A stretch of DNA of 64,000 nt from Phytophthora colocasiae (taxonomy: Eukaryota > Oomycota > Peronosporomycetes > Peronosporales > Peronosporaceae). Position 1 is the stretch's first letter, and each line of letters begins with the position of its first letter. This document shows, piece after piece, positions 1 through 11,900 of the stretch. Under the pieces are notes generated by a model that was not told the DNA's origin, did no database searches, and saw only the letters and a program-made list of their open reading frames with translations. The stretch is taken from positions 62,001-126,000 of the forward strand of contig JAGKQI010000020.1 in assembly GCA_018806915.1 (NCBI GenBank), written 5' to 3'. A program made the position numbers and the translations under genes.

Positions 1-93
1 AATGTATCCATGAGTGTCACACACCATTATGTACCCACATAAATGAATCCACGTGTGTCCAACGAGAAACATTCGTGTAACATCCCCGTTACA
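1..93 (-). repeat. Partial 3' LTR of element E
   Basis: On the minus strand the LTR begins TGTAACGGGG and continues like the 5' LTR of element A at 30005. Only the first 93 bp lie in the window. The adjoining C-rich tract at 94-106 is the complement of a GGTGGGGGAG-type polypurine tract, which fixes this as the 3' LTR. Confidence 0.85.
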
Positions 94-992
94 CTCTCCC
101 CCACCAAGATTCCGGATACCGTATCCGGAAAGTGTAAACACACGACGCGATTATCGGCCGATGGCCACGGCACCATGCCTTGGGCGGAGGGCGCTGTCTC
201 TCGTGCGTGTTACGCGCCTCCGTACGCGATTCCACTTGGCACACACTTTGGCCCAATGCTTACCAAGCATAGGAGCCTACTGGCTCGAGTCAAGGGACTC
301 TGTGGGCGTGGGAAGAAGGCCACAGGTGGCGTATCCATGATACTACTGGGTTAGTGAACCACAGGGCAAGCCTTCCAGGCTACCAAAGGTTCCACGAACC
401 ACACAGCAGTGGGACCCACTCGCTTCACAGTTAATGTGACCCTCGGATGAGCACTGTGTGCCGGGCGTGATGCCCAAGTTGTTTGTCAAGCAGGCGCAAG
501 CGCCACTATGTGTCACAGACACTGTGCCTTGTGAATACACGTGCTCAGCACAGTCGTAGACACGACAATGAGCATCAGACAGCTAAGCTGTCGCTCTGGA
601 GGAGCACACCTATCGCCTTATGCTACGCAGCATGCGGGATCAAATGCCTTGGCATCCCTGGCATCCACAGTGCCTCATGACATAATCATACCCATTGAAC
701 GGCTCTAGCGTCAGGTGATCGGATAGAATCCACTTCCATCACCACTTGTCACTTAGACAAAACGTCATTAAGACGGTCGTTCATCACGAACCCTCTTCGC
801 TTCATGATCGCGAAGCTCTGGGCCATAGGCCAGTGTCATAGACCCTTGAAACACGCGCGCGAGGCGCATGTAGCTCTACTGCGCTTGCAGTTTGAGCATT
901 CGATGCCACGTCGACGGCACCGACGTGCTCGCTGCAAGTATTGCAGCTACGGGTCAGAGCCTGAGCTCGGCAACGACCCTGTGGACTCCCAC
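94..992 (-). other. 3' non-coding region of element E
   Basis: No convincing reading frame is present on either strand. The stretch is homologous, in reverse orientation, to 53160-54071 of element A, so it is an inherited 3' untranslated region and not host DNA. It includes the polypurine tract at 94-106. Short open frames here (for example 43-354 plus) are not conserved as protein between the two copies and I do not call them genes. Confidence 0.7.
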
Positions 993-1160
993 CTAGTGGG
1001 AGGTGCTTGGCACCCGGCGACTCCGTCGCACGCCCACCGGGCGGCTTGACACCGGGTGTGCCCGATCATACGCGTCAACGACGTCGGGGCAATCCTGCCG
1101 TAGTGGCACCTCAAACTCCCACGAGTTCTGTGAGTGAGGGTAACCTCGCCCCAGATACTG
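993..1160 (-). pseudogene. End of integrase chromodomain of element E (cut by D)
   Basis: Encodes the second half of a chromodomain on the minus strand, starting at the LVKWRGYP motif and ending with a stop at 993. The first half (through RRRQGHNQY) lies at 8950 onward, on the other side of element D. Chromodomains at the integrase C terminus guide chromovirus integration to particular chromatin marks. Both halves together match element A at 52930-53159 with few changes. Confidence 0.85.
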
Positions 1161-1573
1161 TGCAGCAGGGCTGCGTAGGTGTGCACGGCACAGAGGAAGT
1201 TGAGTGGACTCGTAGAGTCTCGCTTGCAAGGCAGTAGCCTTCGGTTCTATATAAGAACCAAGTAATCCACTAAATACGGGACTCCCACAACCAGTGTCCC
1301 TATTATAAAGGAACTGACACTAATTAAGTAAAATGCAAACTGCTTTTTATTTATTTTATTGCCCTAATCCTGAATGTAACGGATTTAGTATCTAACATAC
1401 TAAATCCTAATCAAAATGCAATGTGTGGCTCTGAGCTAACTGCCAGCAACTGGCTACATATGTGACGTGTGAGAAACACTATGTGTCGTACACAGATATG
1501 TGACGTGTGGCCTCGTTGGTGTATACCACATCAACTGTAGCCAAGGCGCGCAGCGCCGTGTAACCCCGTTACA
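1161..1573 (-). repeat. 3' LTR of element D
   Basis: Minus-strand LTR, TGTAACGGGG at its start (1573 side) and CTGCA at its end (1161 side). It matches the 5' LTR at 8535-8944 almost base for base. It contains an AATAAA-rich stretch near 1340-1360 (minus) and a TATATA inside a small inverted repeat near 1240-1253. The 5-bp flank TACTG at 1156-1160 is the left target duplication. Confidence 0.92.
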
Positions 1574-1868
1574 CCCTCCCCCACCAAACCGTGGATACGG
1601 AGTATCTACAACTGCAGACATAACTGCCTTGTCAAGGCCTGTCACCTGCAACTTTCCGATAAAAGAAATCTCTCAACGAGAGTGCGCGTGCGCGCTGGCT
1701 CAACGAGCACATTCTCCAATTCTCCCCAGCGAGCCAACCGCTCCTGAGGTGCCCCGTGACCCGGCGTCTACGCCTTAGCGCCTCCGCGCTTTCCTGCCTG
1801 AGCCCTCGGCTCCTCTCACGCTCTCCATTTCGGAGTACTTCGCGGCGTCTTGCCTACGCTACGGAGCG
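1574..1868. other. Polypurine tract and 3' leader region of element D
   Basis: The minus strand carries a purine run directly upstream of the 3' LTR (1574-1586), the expected plus-strand primer of reverse transcription. The rest lies between the LTR and the plus-strand antisense frame that starts at 1869. I see no other feature. Confidence 0.6.
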
Positions 1869-3500
1869 ATGTTCAAGGACAGCCCGACCACAAGTGGTAG
1901 TGGTGGCTCGCCGTTCGAGTATACGACAGCGTCTCCGACGCGCGACCCACGTCGCTCTCCTACGGAGGAAGGCGAGGTCGAGGTGGACTACGAGGAGTCC
2001 GAACTGGGCGATGCCCCTGCGTCTCCTGCTTCTGCGAGCTCTCGGGCGACTCGGTCTGAGCTGCGCTCCCCACGCGATCCGCGTCGGTACTCAATCCCTC
2101 GGCAGCTGCGTCAGCCCAATCCATTCCCAGAGGGACCTTCGAGCCTCGCGCGTTGCGCAATGCGCCACCACTTCCTGCTCGTGATGAGCCAGAGTCGCTC
2201 AGGGGCGTCGAGGACGCGATCACCAATCCCCTGGATGAGGCACAGGAGGCCTCTATGAGCGGTGCTTCAGAGTCACGTCGACCAGTCCAACGGGACATCG
2301 TGGGGACTTCGTCGCGACGCGACTACGGCTTCGAGCCTCGTGACCCTGCCGAGCGGGTGAAGCAATTGATGGCACAGCCAACCTGCATGGTTACGCCATA
2401 GGCGGTCCTCCTCGTACGGTGGCTGAGACTCAGCAACGGCGGGGGCTCCATGAGCGTTTCCTGACCCCGCAGGTGTGCACACCCGCCGTCGGCAACGCTT
2501 AGATAAGCAACGACGACGGGAGTCTGTGCCTCAGATGAGGACGTATCCACTCCTTCTCCAAACCGGAAAGACTACCCGGGACTACATGGTCCATGTGGCA
2601 ACTTGGGCCGAGGCTTCGCGGAAGCTCGCGTCGTTCGATCGGCTCATGGAGAGCTGCGCCGAGGTGGACGTCCGCCTCGCTCGAGGTCTACTCTTCCAGT
2701 ACGCGAAGATACGCGTGCGGCCGGGCCGCTTTCCTCGTCACACGACGGCAGTGGCTCCCGCCTCTCAGACCACCATCCCTGCTTCGCAGGACGCTCCTTC
2801 AGTCTCCGAGGGAGACTCGCTGGCTGTGCCAGCCACGGACCAGAGCCTGAACTCGGCTACTAGCCCGTCAGCTTATCACACTAGTGGTGAGAAGCGGGTG
2901 TCGACCGAGTGGTCGACCTCGAGCCCTTCGGGCGCCTCCGATCTTCGCGATCAAAAGCGTCCACGACGTCAGGGCAGTCCTGCCTCAGGGGCCCTTCAAA
3001 CTCCCACGAGTTTTGGGAATGAGGATACCCACGCCACTTCACCAGATACTGGTTTTGACTACGGTGACGACGCCGCGCCATCAGGCACTCCACGTGGTAA
3101 TGGGGAGTCCCCTGCTCATCGAGCAACGGCGGAGGAGGTCGATTCGCTGCGGAACGCAATCCTCGATGAGTGTAACGAGCGTTATCTGTCGCAGCGCGCC
3201 TGGTATCAACTCGATCGATCGATCGATACTCTCCAGAGTCAGACTCAGTCCCTTCAAGGGAACGTGGAGAGCGTTTGGCATTCGCATGCCCGTCTCGCTC
3301 ATGACATCGAGGAGATTGAAAGCCGGATGGCTTGGCTCGAAGGTCTTCAGTCCCTGACTGCTCGCCTGCACCAGCAGGAGCTTCAGCTCGCTGAGCTGCG
3401 GGGTCAGGTGACGTTGCTGCTGCAGATGACGCAGCCTGGGCACGTGTCGTCGGCGCCAGCGCCTCCGCGCTCACCCCCGCGGGGTCCCGATATGGCTTAA
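1869..3500 (+). pseudogene. Antisense ORF of element D (acidic and coiled-coil protein), frameshifted
   Basis: A plus-strand reading frame lies between the 3' LTR and pol of minus-strand element D. It starts at an ATG (1869), runs with acidic EEGEVEVDY text to about 2135, shifts frame near 2135 and 2398, and continues open from about 2475 to 3500. The last 100 codons (3127-3430) read as a clear heptad-repeat coiled coil, rich in L, Q and E. This part overlaps the integrase-chromodomain linker of pol on the other strand by about 600 bp. No known family is recognised. Elements A and E have a different linker and lack this frame. The coiled-coil part could be a chance antisense reading, so function is unproven. 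Confidence 0.45.
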
Positions 3501-6500
3501 GCAAACCGACGTAGAACACCGGGTGTGTTCGCATCCGCTTTGGTAAGTCAAGCGTGTATGCCAGGCCCTTCTTGGCCACGACCGTGAACGGTCCAATGAA
3601 GCGCGGCCGCAACTTCGTCTTGAAGACGGCTGACACTGCGTGTGTAGGCAGGTTCTTAGCGTTTAATAAAACCTGGTCACCGACCTTAAATTCCCATACA
3701 TTGCCTCTACCTTTTGCATCAGCTTGTTCCTTCTGAACGTCTTGGCTTTCAGCCATTGCGTCACGCACACGGCGTAAGACGCTAAGCCTCACCGAGAGGA
3801 AGTCATCGACTTGTTTACGCACAGCAGAAGGGCTGATATCAGCAAGCTCGGCGTCGAGCGACGGCATAGCCTCTCCCCCACTAAGCCCGAGGCCACCGCG
3901 TGGCGGAGTGAGCGGGACGCGCGGATGCGCAAGTCCATTCACGTAGAACGGGGTGAAGCCTGTCGACGCATGCACCGCGTTGTTCATTGAGAACTCCACG
4001 AGAGGGAGCATAGCGCTCCACACTTCGGCGTTTCAGCGCATATGCTGCGGAGGATGTCCTCCAAGACGCGATTGACGCGTTCAGTCTGACCGTCGGTCTG
4101 CGGATGATCCGTCGTGGACATGTCCAGTCGAGTGCCAAGCACTTTAAAGACGGACGTCCAGAAGTGACCCGTGAAACGAGGGTTTCGATCCGAGACAATG
4201 GTCTCAGGCAGCCCATGCTGGCGGAAGACCCGATCGATAAAGATCGTCGCTGTACCAGCGCCGTCGACGGTGTCCGGCACAGCCGCTAGGTGAGCCATCT
4301 TGCTCAGACGGTCAACAAAGACCACAACGCCCGTGTTGCCTGCCGAGTCCTTCGGCAGGCCAAACACAAAGTCCATACTCATGGACTGCCAACACCCAGA
4401 AGGTACAGGCAAGCTCGCCAAAGGCGCTGCCGCGTGCGGTGAGGGTTTAACCCGCTGGCACGTCTCGCAAGTGTGCACATATGTGCTGACCCACTTGTAC
4501 ATCTTCGGCCACCAGTACATGGAGCTCACCGAGCCGTAGGTCTTCTCGCGACCGAGGTGGCCGCTTGTGGGCGTGTCGTGGGCCTCATAGAGGATACGAT
4601 ACTTCAGGTCCTCATCGTGAGGAACCACCACACGTGGTGGGTCTTCCTGACTCGTGCTGTAGTACAGCAGACCGCCTTCCAGGCTATAGCGTTGGAGTCT
4701 CGCCTTTAGGCGTCGGGACAGAGTCACCTTTGAGTCCTTAAACTCATCGCTCCCTAGAGCTTGAAGCAGCGCGACACAAGAGTCGTCCTGAGCGTACGCT
4801 GCTCGAACCATGTCCGTCACGGACGACGTCACCGAGGTGACATGAGATAACTCATAGTCCGGGCGACGTGATAACGCGTCAGCGACGTTCTGCCTGCCAG
4901 GCTTGTACTTCACCTCGAAGTTATACTCCGCAAAGAAGGAGAGTCATCGAGCCATCCTCTGCGAGAGGTGAGGCGACTGCGTCGCTGTGCGTAGTGACGC
5001 ATGATCCGTGTAGATCACAAACGGCTTGGAGCCGAGCAGGTGAACCCTGAATTTGACGAGAGCGTACTTCATCGCAAGTAGCTCCTTGTCATGAACTGGA
5101 TAGTTCTTCTCAGCTGTCGAGACTCAAACGCAATGACGCGTTCGCGCCCGTCGGCGTCCGCTTGTAGCAAAGCACTGCCGATGGCAACGTCCGAGGCGTC
5201 ACAGACGACGATGAACGGACGATCGGGGTCTGGCAATGCCAGTATCGGTGCCTGAAGCAGGCTATCCTTGATACGAGTGAACGCACTCTCGTGCTCAGCA
5301 CGCCATACCCATTCGGCATCTTTCTTAAGGAGATCCGACAGTGGCCGAGCCAACTCAGCGTAGTTCTCGCTGTACTTGTGCAAGTAGTTGGCCAAGCCCA
5401 GCCACTTACGCAAGTCCTTCTGGTTCAAGGGAACCGGCCAGTCCACAATGGCCTTGACCTTTGCTGGATCAGCACGAAGGCCATGCTTCCCAATGAAGCA
5501 CCCTAGGAAAGGGATTTCTTCCGCGCCAAAGACTCACTTGTCCGCGTTGGCGTACAACTTGTTGGTGCGCATGCACTCGAGCACTGCTCTCACGTGTTCC
5601 ACGTGTACCTCGACATCAGTCTTCCCGTGCTCAGCACGACTGTGGACGAACACATCGTCAAAGTACGTCTGTGCGAATGCCCGTAGGGGCCTGAACAACT
5701 GCGTCACTAGACGATTGAACGTTGCAGGCGCATTCGACAGTCCTTAGGGCATGACGAGCCACTCCCGGAGCATACCGCTCGGGGTGCTCACCGCTGTAAG
5801 CGGAATATCACTGGCTCGCATGAGCAGCTGATAGTACCCATCGACTAAGTCGAGCGCACTGTACATGGTGCAACCCACCATGTTGTTCTAAAGAACATCC
5901 TTCCTAGGAATCGGCGTCTGCGCCGGAATCGTGGCAGCGTTGAGCTTGTTAAAAACGTGAACGATACGCCACTTGCCATTCGGCTTTCTGACACAGAACG
6001 TTGGCGCGGAGTGCGGAGACTTGCTCTCGCGCACGAGACCCGCCGCGTGCTTAGCACGGAAGAAGGCGTCAATGACGTCGCATTGCGCCTTAGGAAGAGG
6101 CCACTGCCGGGTCACGCAGTATTTAGTTCCGGGAACTAAGTCGATCTCGTGACGAACGCCTCGGTCAGGAGGCAGGCCACTCGGTGGTTCCTTTGAGACA
6201 ACGTCTCCATATTCCTTCAGCAAGGAGTAGAAGGGATCCGAGGGATTCTTGAGGATCTCCGATCCACTCCTGGCGCTCAGCGCCTTCTTGACCTCGGCCA
6301 AGACGGACTCGTCAACGAGGGACGATGAGTTTAACTCCTCTTCCGGTCGGACGATGACCACCTCGGCGAGTTCGCCAGCCTTCATGGCATCGCCAAAGTC
6401 GGCGAACGACATCTCCTCTAACTCAAGGAGCTTGTCAACACTCGGCAGTTCGTGCAGCAGGACGCTGCCTTCGGCACTGCCGTCCACTCCATCAACTAGA

Positions 6501-6529
6501 GTGTATAGCTGCCCACAGCCCTCCTGTGC

Positions 6530-6850
6530 GTCGGCACTCGACGTCACGGATGACCCAGACGCAGAGCGTCTCGCCCATAGGGCCTTACGACGTCGTCGTC
6601 TAGCCGACGAACGTCCACTCGACGGAGTACGTGCCGTCGCACAAGTTTCGGCCCCTTCAGGCCCTGTGTCCGTGACACTCTGCGATCCACTCGGTCGACT
6701 ACCGATGCCGCTCAGCGGAGTACGTGCCGCTGCACAATCAATGACCGTAACAGGTCCAGTGTCAGAGACACTCAGCGATCGACTTGGTCCACGACCAGTA
6801 TCACTTGACGGAGTACGTGCTGCCCCACAGGTATTACGTGGGCTCAGCCC
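6530..6850 (-). repeat. Tandem 93-bp coding repeats in pol linker of element D (3 units)
   Basis: Units starting with the complement of GCGGCACGTACTCCG lie at about 6623, 6716 and 6809, spaced exactly 93 bp (31 codons). The repeated peptide pattern is ARTPSS-x-G-x-x-PS-x-SxSVxDTG. Element A carries five units of the same repeat. The array sits between protease and RT and likely forms a flexible linker. Confidence 0.8.
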
Positions 6851-7496
6851 ACACGTTGACTCACTGTCAACCAGCGCTACGCGCTCAACAGGACTGCGGT
6901 CCTCACACTCGGTGCTGTCCACCAGCTCGGACACACCGACCTCCAGCATCATAGCCGACTCGGCTCGATGCTCGCGCCAATAGCGCTTCTGCTTCCTAGC
7001 AGAGGTGGGTTCATGACTCGCCAAAGCTCCACTAGGAGAGAAGTGCGTAGCACCTAAGGTCTTCGACCTCCAATCGATCCAGGGCTCGTGGCGCTGCAGC
7101 CACGCCATACCAAGGATGAGGTCGTACCTCGAATCCAGGTCCAAGACCAAGCAGCGTTCCACGCTGTCGAAGTCCAGGAACCTCAGCCAGCCGCAGGTCC
7201 ATGGGGACCTTGGCCACCGTGACACAGACGCCCGTCGCTAGACGGACTGTGACTGTGTCACCTCTTCGCGCTCAAAGCACCTCAGCATATTGCTGACTAC
7301 CTTCAACGGTGGAGCGTCTGACGTAGTTGCCAGACGCCCCCGAATCGATCAACACGATCCACGGCTTCTCAAAGCCCTTCACGTCCACCTGGACGACCAG
7401 CAAACCCTGCTTGCTCACACGTTCCGTGTTCAAGAGCACGGAGCTCTTCGGGGCTGAGCCCCAGTGCCTCTCACGCACTGCAGAACTCAGTTCTTC

Positions 7497-7538
7497 CCCA
7501 GTAGACCGCCCCGCGTCTACTGGGAGCCGTCGTTTCCC
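7497..7538 (-). promoter_or_regulatory. -1 ribosomal frameshift signal, gag-pro, element D
   Basis: On the minus strand the slippery heptamer GGGAAAC (7532-7538) is followed by a 7-nt spacer and a perfect 10-bp hairpin (7515-7524 pairing with 7497-7506, 8-nt loop). The gag stop codon TAG lies inside the stem. Heptamer, spacer length and stem are the same in element A, while spacer and loop bases differ. Confidence 0.85.
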
Positions 7539-8477
7539 TGGGCAGAGCCCAAAGCGGGACCCGCGGCAGGGTTGCGGCCATTCTGGCCGGCGCGCTCTTT
7601 GCGCAGAGGTCAGTTGGGCCTCAGATGTGTGGGACTACCACACCTGTAACACCGGCGGGTGTTCATACGCTGCACCGCAGCTCGTAGCTCGGCTACTTCA
7701 TCTTCAGCATAGCTGAGATCCATGGTCTCGGGTCCCCCGGACCCTGTGTTGTTAGCACCGACCCTCGACAACTTAAAGTTGTGTTCGGCATTCAATGCCA
7801 CGCTGACAGCGGCGAGGATTCTGACGGAATGCCTCCGTCCTGGCCACGGCAGCTCGTAAACCTTCCATGAAGACGGTCACGGCGACCACCTCGGGTAGAG
7901 GGTCGGCAGCCATGCCGGCGATGAGCGTGCGCAGCTCTTGGACATAGTCCACCAGATCCTTCTTGCCCTATCGGCAAGCAAGGAAGCGTGACCGCACGCG
8001 ATACGCCTGGTTAGGCGGAGCAAACACTTGCGTGAGCTTGGCCTTAAGCTCGCCCCAAGTAGGGAAGGCCGCTTCCACCAACGTCCCAGACGTCAAAGCC
8101 CATTCTCGTGCTCGTCCTTCGAGCTTAGAGATGGCAAACGCAACGCGTTGCCCCTCCAACTGGAGCATGACAGCCCCCATGGCCATTTCGACCTCTCGGG
8201 TCCACAACAGGAGGTTCTCTCCCTCCTTCCCGTGGAAGGTCTTCACGCTGAGCGTGACGGGCTTAGCTCTCGGAGCAGGGGTAGCCCCCTTTACATTCCG
8301 CTGAATGTGCTCGAAGAGAGCGTTTTCGTACGAGGCAAATGCCTCGAGGCGCGCGTTGACGGCCTCCGGCCCTTGGGACGCAAGGTGCGCCGTACCTTCC
8401 GGGCCCAGCAAGGACGTAAGCTTGTTAAGCGTGTCCCGCTGACTCGGAGTCAAGTGATCGTATGCTTCTGGCTCCAT
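7518..8477 (-). pseudogene. gag: gag of element D, nonsense-mutated
   Basis: Retrotransposon Gag (capsid and nucleocapsid), minus strand. The ATG is at 8475-8477; an upstream GTG-started extension is not needed. The capsid part, with text typical of oomycete Ty3 elements ([23 protein letters not shown]), is intact to about 7971. A CAG to TAG change at 7968-7970 then truncates it relative to element A. Downstream, a nucleocapsid segment has one CCHC knuckle (CYRCGSPTHLRPN) whose last cysteine codon is TGA at about 7610. Stop of the full frame would be at 7518-7520, inside the frameshift hairpin. Confidence 0.88.
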
Positions 8478-8515
8478 TCTCACAGAGAAACAGTCTTCAA
8501 CTCAGGAGTTGGATT

Positions 8516-8532
8516 GACTACAAGTGCTACCA
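8516..8532 (-). other. Primer binding site of element D
   Basis: The minus strand reads TGGTAGCACTTGTAGTC starting 2 nt inside the 5' LTR end. TGG pairs with the CCA end of a tRNA, so this is the minus-strand primer site. The same sequence lies at 30432-30448 in element A. Confidence 0.85.
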
Positions 8533-8534
8533 GA

Positions 8535-8944
8535 TGCAGCGGGGCTGCGTAGGTGTGCACGGCACAGAGGAAGTTGAGTGGACTCGTAGAGTCTCGCTTG
8601 CAAGGCAGTAGCCTTCGGTTCTATACAAGAACCAAGTAATCCACTAAATACGGGACTCCCACAACCAGTGTCCCTATTATAAAGGAACTGACACTAATTA
8701 AGTAAAATGCAAACTGCTTTTTATTTATTTTATTGCCCTAATCCTAAATGTAACAGATTTAGTATCTAACATACTAAATCCTAATCAAATGTAATGTGTG
8801 GCTCTGAGCTAACTGCCATCAAATGGCTACATATGTGACGTGTGAGATACGATGTGTCATACACAGATATGTGACGTGTGGCCTCGTTGGTGTATACCAC
8901 ACCAACTGTAGCCAAGGCGCGCAGCGCCGTGTAACCCCGTTACA
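8535..8944 (-). repeat. 5' LTR of element D
   Basis: Minus-strand LTR with ends TGTAAC...CTGCA and right target duplication TACTG at 8945-8949. It differs from the 3' LTR (1161-1573) by only a few substitutions and small indels, so D is a recent insertion relative to its coding decay. Confidence 0.92.
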
Positions 8945-8949
8945 TACTG

Positions 8950-11900
8950 GTTGTGTCCTTGGCGACGACGCCGCGCCATCAGGCGATCCACGTGATAGTG
9001 AAGCTCACCTTGCTCATCGAGCAGAGCAGGAGGAGGACGAGCGGTCGATGGGTTCTCGCGCTGCGAGTGTAGACGCGCTGCATTGCTTGCAGCCCCGCGT
9101 CGGCTCGGTGAAGGAGCACGACCACCACGTCGGTCATCCGACCCATCGCTTAGCGACTGGTCTCGAGGAGACCTAGAGTCGCGGGGACCGGTCTGAGTCG
9201 CCTCTGGTGCTGCATCAGCGGGTCTATGACCTCGAGCATCACGTTGCTCCGGATTAACAAGACCTGTTGGTTCGGATGCAACCACCTGTGGCTCTGCCAC
9301 CTGCTGCCGTGCAGCCTTCGTCCGACTCGGCGCCAGCGCCTCAGAACTCACAAGAGCAAGGTCCCGATATGGCTTAAGCAAGCCCACGTAGAACACAGGA
9401 TGTGTTCGCATACGCTTTGGCAAGTCAAGCGTGTATGACAGGCCCTTCTTGGCCACGACCGTGAACGGTCCAATGAAGCGCGGCCAACTTCGTCTTGAAG
9501 ACGGCTGACACTGCGTGTGTAGGCAGGTTCTTAGCGTTTAATAAAACCTGGTCACCGACCTTAAATTCCCATACATTGCCTCTACCTTTTGCATCAGCTT
9601 GTTCCTTCTGAACGTCTTGACTTTCAGCCATTGCGTCACGCACACGGCGTAAGACGCTAAGCCTCACCGAGAGGAAGTCATCGACCGTCCAGAAGTGACC
9701 CGTGAAACGGGGGTTTCGATCCGAGACAATGGTCTCAGGCAGCCCATGCTGGCGGAAGATTCGATCGATAAAGATCGTCGCTGTACCAGCGCCGTCGACG
9801 GTGTCCGGCACAGCCGCTAGGTGAGCCATCTTGCTCAGACGGTCAACAAAGACCACAACGCCCGTGTTGCCTGCCGAGTCCTTCGGCAGGCCAAACACAA
9901 AGTCCATACTCATGGACTGCCAACACCCAGAAGGTACAGGCAAGCTCGCCAAAGGCGCTGCCGCGTGCGGTGAGGGTTTAACCCGCTGGCACGTCTCGCA
10001 AGTGTGCACATATGTGCTGACCCACTTGTACATCTTCTGCCACCAGTACATGGAGCTCACCGAGCCGTAGGTCTTCTCGCGACCGAGGTGGCCGCTTGTG
10101 GGCGTGTCGTGGGCCTCATAGAGGATACGATACTTCAGGTCCTCATCGTGAGGAACCACCACACGTGGTTGACGACGACTCCGATTACGAAGACGAAGAC
10201 ACAGGTGCGCCTACGATTCTTCCTCCGTCCCCGCCCATCGACGGAGCTTACCCAGCCGAAGACTCCGACCAAGAAGAAGACTCCGACGAAGAACAAGAGG
10301 ACCCTTCCCAAGAAGATGAAGAAGAAGACGAAGATAAGGAGACAAGCGACGGCCTGACCCGTGCTGTAGTACAGCAGACAGCCGTCCAGGCTATAGCGTT
10401 GGAGTCTCGCCTTTAGGCGTCGTGACAGAGTCACCTTTGAGTCCCTAAACTCATCGCTCCCTAGAGCTTGAAGCAGCGCGACACAAGAGTCGTCCTGAGC
10501 GTACGCTGCTCGAACCATGTCCGTCACGGACGACGTCACCGAGGTGACATGAGATAACTCATAGTCCGGGCGACGTGATAACGCGTCAGCGACGTTCTGC
10601 CTGCCAGGCTTGTACTTCACCTCGAAGTTATACTCCGCAAAGAAGGAGAGTCATCGAGCCATCCTCTGCGAGAGGTGAGGCGACTGCGTCGCTGTGCGTA
10701 GTGACGCATGATCCGTGTAGATCACAAACGGCTTGGAGCCGAGCAGGTGAACCCTGAATTTGACGAGAGCGTACTTCATCGCAAGTAGCTCCTTGTCATG
10801 AACTGGATAGTTCTTCTCAGCTGTCGAGACTCAAACGCAATGACGCGTTCGCGCCCGTCGGCGTCCGCTTGTAGCAAAGCACTGCCGATGGCAACGTCCG
10901 AGGCGTCACAGACGACGATGAACGGACGATCGGGGTCTGGCAATGCCAGTATCGGTGCCTGAAGCAGGCTATCCTTGATACGAGTGAACGCACTCTCGTG
11001 CTCAGCACGCCATACCCATTCGGCATCTTTCTTAAGGAGATCCGACAGTGGCCGAGCCAACTCAGCGTAGTTCTCGCTGTACTTGTGCAAGTAGTTGGCC
11101 AAGCCCAGCCACTTACGCAAGTCCTTCTGGTTCAAGGGAACCGGCCAGTCCACAATGGCCTTGACCTTTGCTGGATCAGCACGAAGGCCATGCTTCCCAA
11201 TGAAGCACCCTAGGAAAGGGATTTCTTCCGCGCCAAAGACTCACTTGTCCGCGTTGGCGTACAACTTGTTGGTGCGCATGCACTCGAGCACTGCTCTCAC
11301 GTGTTCCACGTGTACCTCGACATCAGTCTTCCCGTGCTCAGCACGACTGTGGACGAACACATCGTCAAAGTACGTCTGTGCGAATGCCCGTAGGGGCCTG
11401 AACAACTGCGTCACTAGACGATTGAACGTTGCAGGCGCATTCGACAGTCCTTAGGGCATGACGAGCCACTCCCGGAGCATACCGCTCGGGGTGCTCACCG
11501 CTGTAAGCGGAATATCACTGGCTCGCATGAGCAGCTGATAGTACCCATCGACTAAGTCGAGCGCACTGTACATGGTGCAACCCACCATGTTGTTCTAAAG
11601 AACATCCTTCCTAGGAATCGGCGTCTGCGCCGGAATCGTGGCAGCGTTGAGCTTGTTAAAAACGTGAACGATACGCCACTTGCCATTCGGCTTTCTGACA
11701 CAGAACGTTGGCGCGGAGTGCGGAGACTTGCTCTCGCGCACGAGACCCGCCGCGTGCTTAGCACGGAAGAAGGCGTCAATGACGTCGCATTGCTCCTTAG
11801 GAAGAGGCCACTGCCGGGTCACGCAGTATTTAGTTCCGGGAACTAAGTCGATCTCGTGACGAACGCCTCGGTCAGGAGGCAGGCCACTCGGTGGTTCCTT

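Larger units (their letters stand above)
1..1160 (-). mobile_element. Element E, 3' part: decayed chromodomain Ty3/Gypsy retrotransposon
   Basis: Reading the minus strand, this segment holds the end of the chromodomain (993-1157), a long 3' non-coding region, a polypurine tract (94-106) and the start of the 3' LTR (1-93). It is cut off by the window edge on the left and by insertion of element D on the right. The interrupted sequence resumes at 8950: joining the two sides restores the chromodomain reading seen uninterrupted in element A at 52930-53159. LTR start and 3' region match element A closely, so E and A are the same subfamily. Confidence 0.85.
2881..7542 (-). pseudogene. pol: pol of element D: protease, RT, RNase H, integrase, chromodomain
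   Basis: Minus-strand Pol polyprotein, very close to that of element A. Protease core (IDSGASGN) lies near 7340 and its DLILGMAW motif near 7105. A linker with three 93-bp repeats follows (6540-6850), then RT, RNase H and integrase with HHCC finger and D,D,E core (about 4050-4620). The integrase C terminus and chromodomain lie at 2881-4023. Disabling changes against element A: CAG to TAG at 5888-5890, CAA to TAA at 5744-5746, TGC to TGA at 5534-5536, a 10-bp deletion in RNase H near 5115, TGG to TGA at 4944-4946, and a 1-nt frameshift in integrase near 4024. The protease-RT junction is also shifted near 7200-7270. Expression is expected by -1 frameshifting from gag (see 7497-7538). Confidence 0.92.
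1161..8944 (-). mobile_element. Element D: complete but defective chromodomain Ty3/Gypsy element
   Basis: A minus-strand LTR retrotransposon with both LTRs (1161-1573 and 8535-8944), perfect 5-bp target duplications TACTG (1156-1160 and 8945-8949), primer binding site at 8516-8532 and polypurine tract at 1574-1586. Order in element sense: gag, protease, reverse transcriptase, RNase H, integrase, chromodomain, then a 3' region carrying an opposite-strand ORF. Several nonsense codons and frameshifts inactivate it. It sits inside the chromodomain codons of element E. Confidence 0.93.

Noticed and set aside
43..1240. Several 60-100 aa open frames at the left edge
   Set aside because: They lie in LTR and 3' non-coding sequence, and the homologous region of A (53160-54482) does not keep them.
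6249..6983. 244-aa plus-strand frame opposite to pol of D (also 32460-32900 minus in A)
   Set aside because: It mirrors the protease-RT linker repeats; its open state follows from the repeat composition and it is not kept at equal length in A.
10096..10416. Gene for a 106-aa acidic protein
   Set aside because: Its ends are element E pol sequence read on the wrong strand; only the 183-bp insertion is open by composition.
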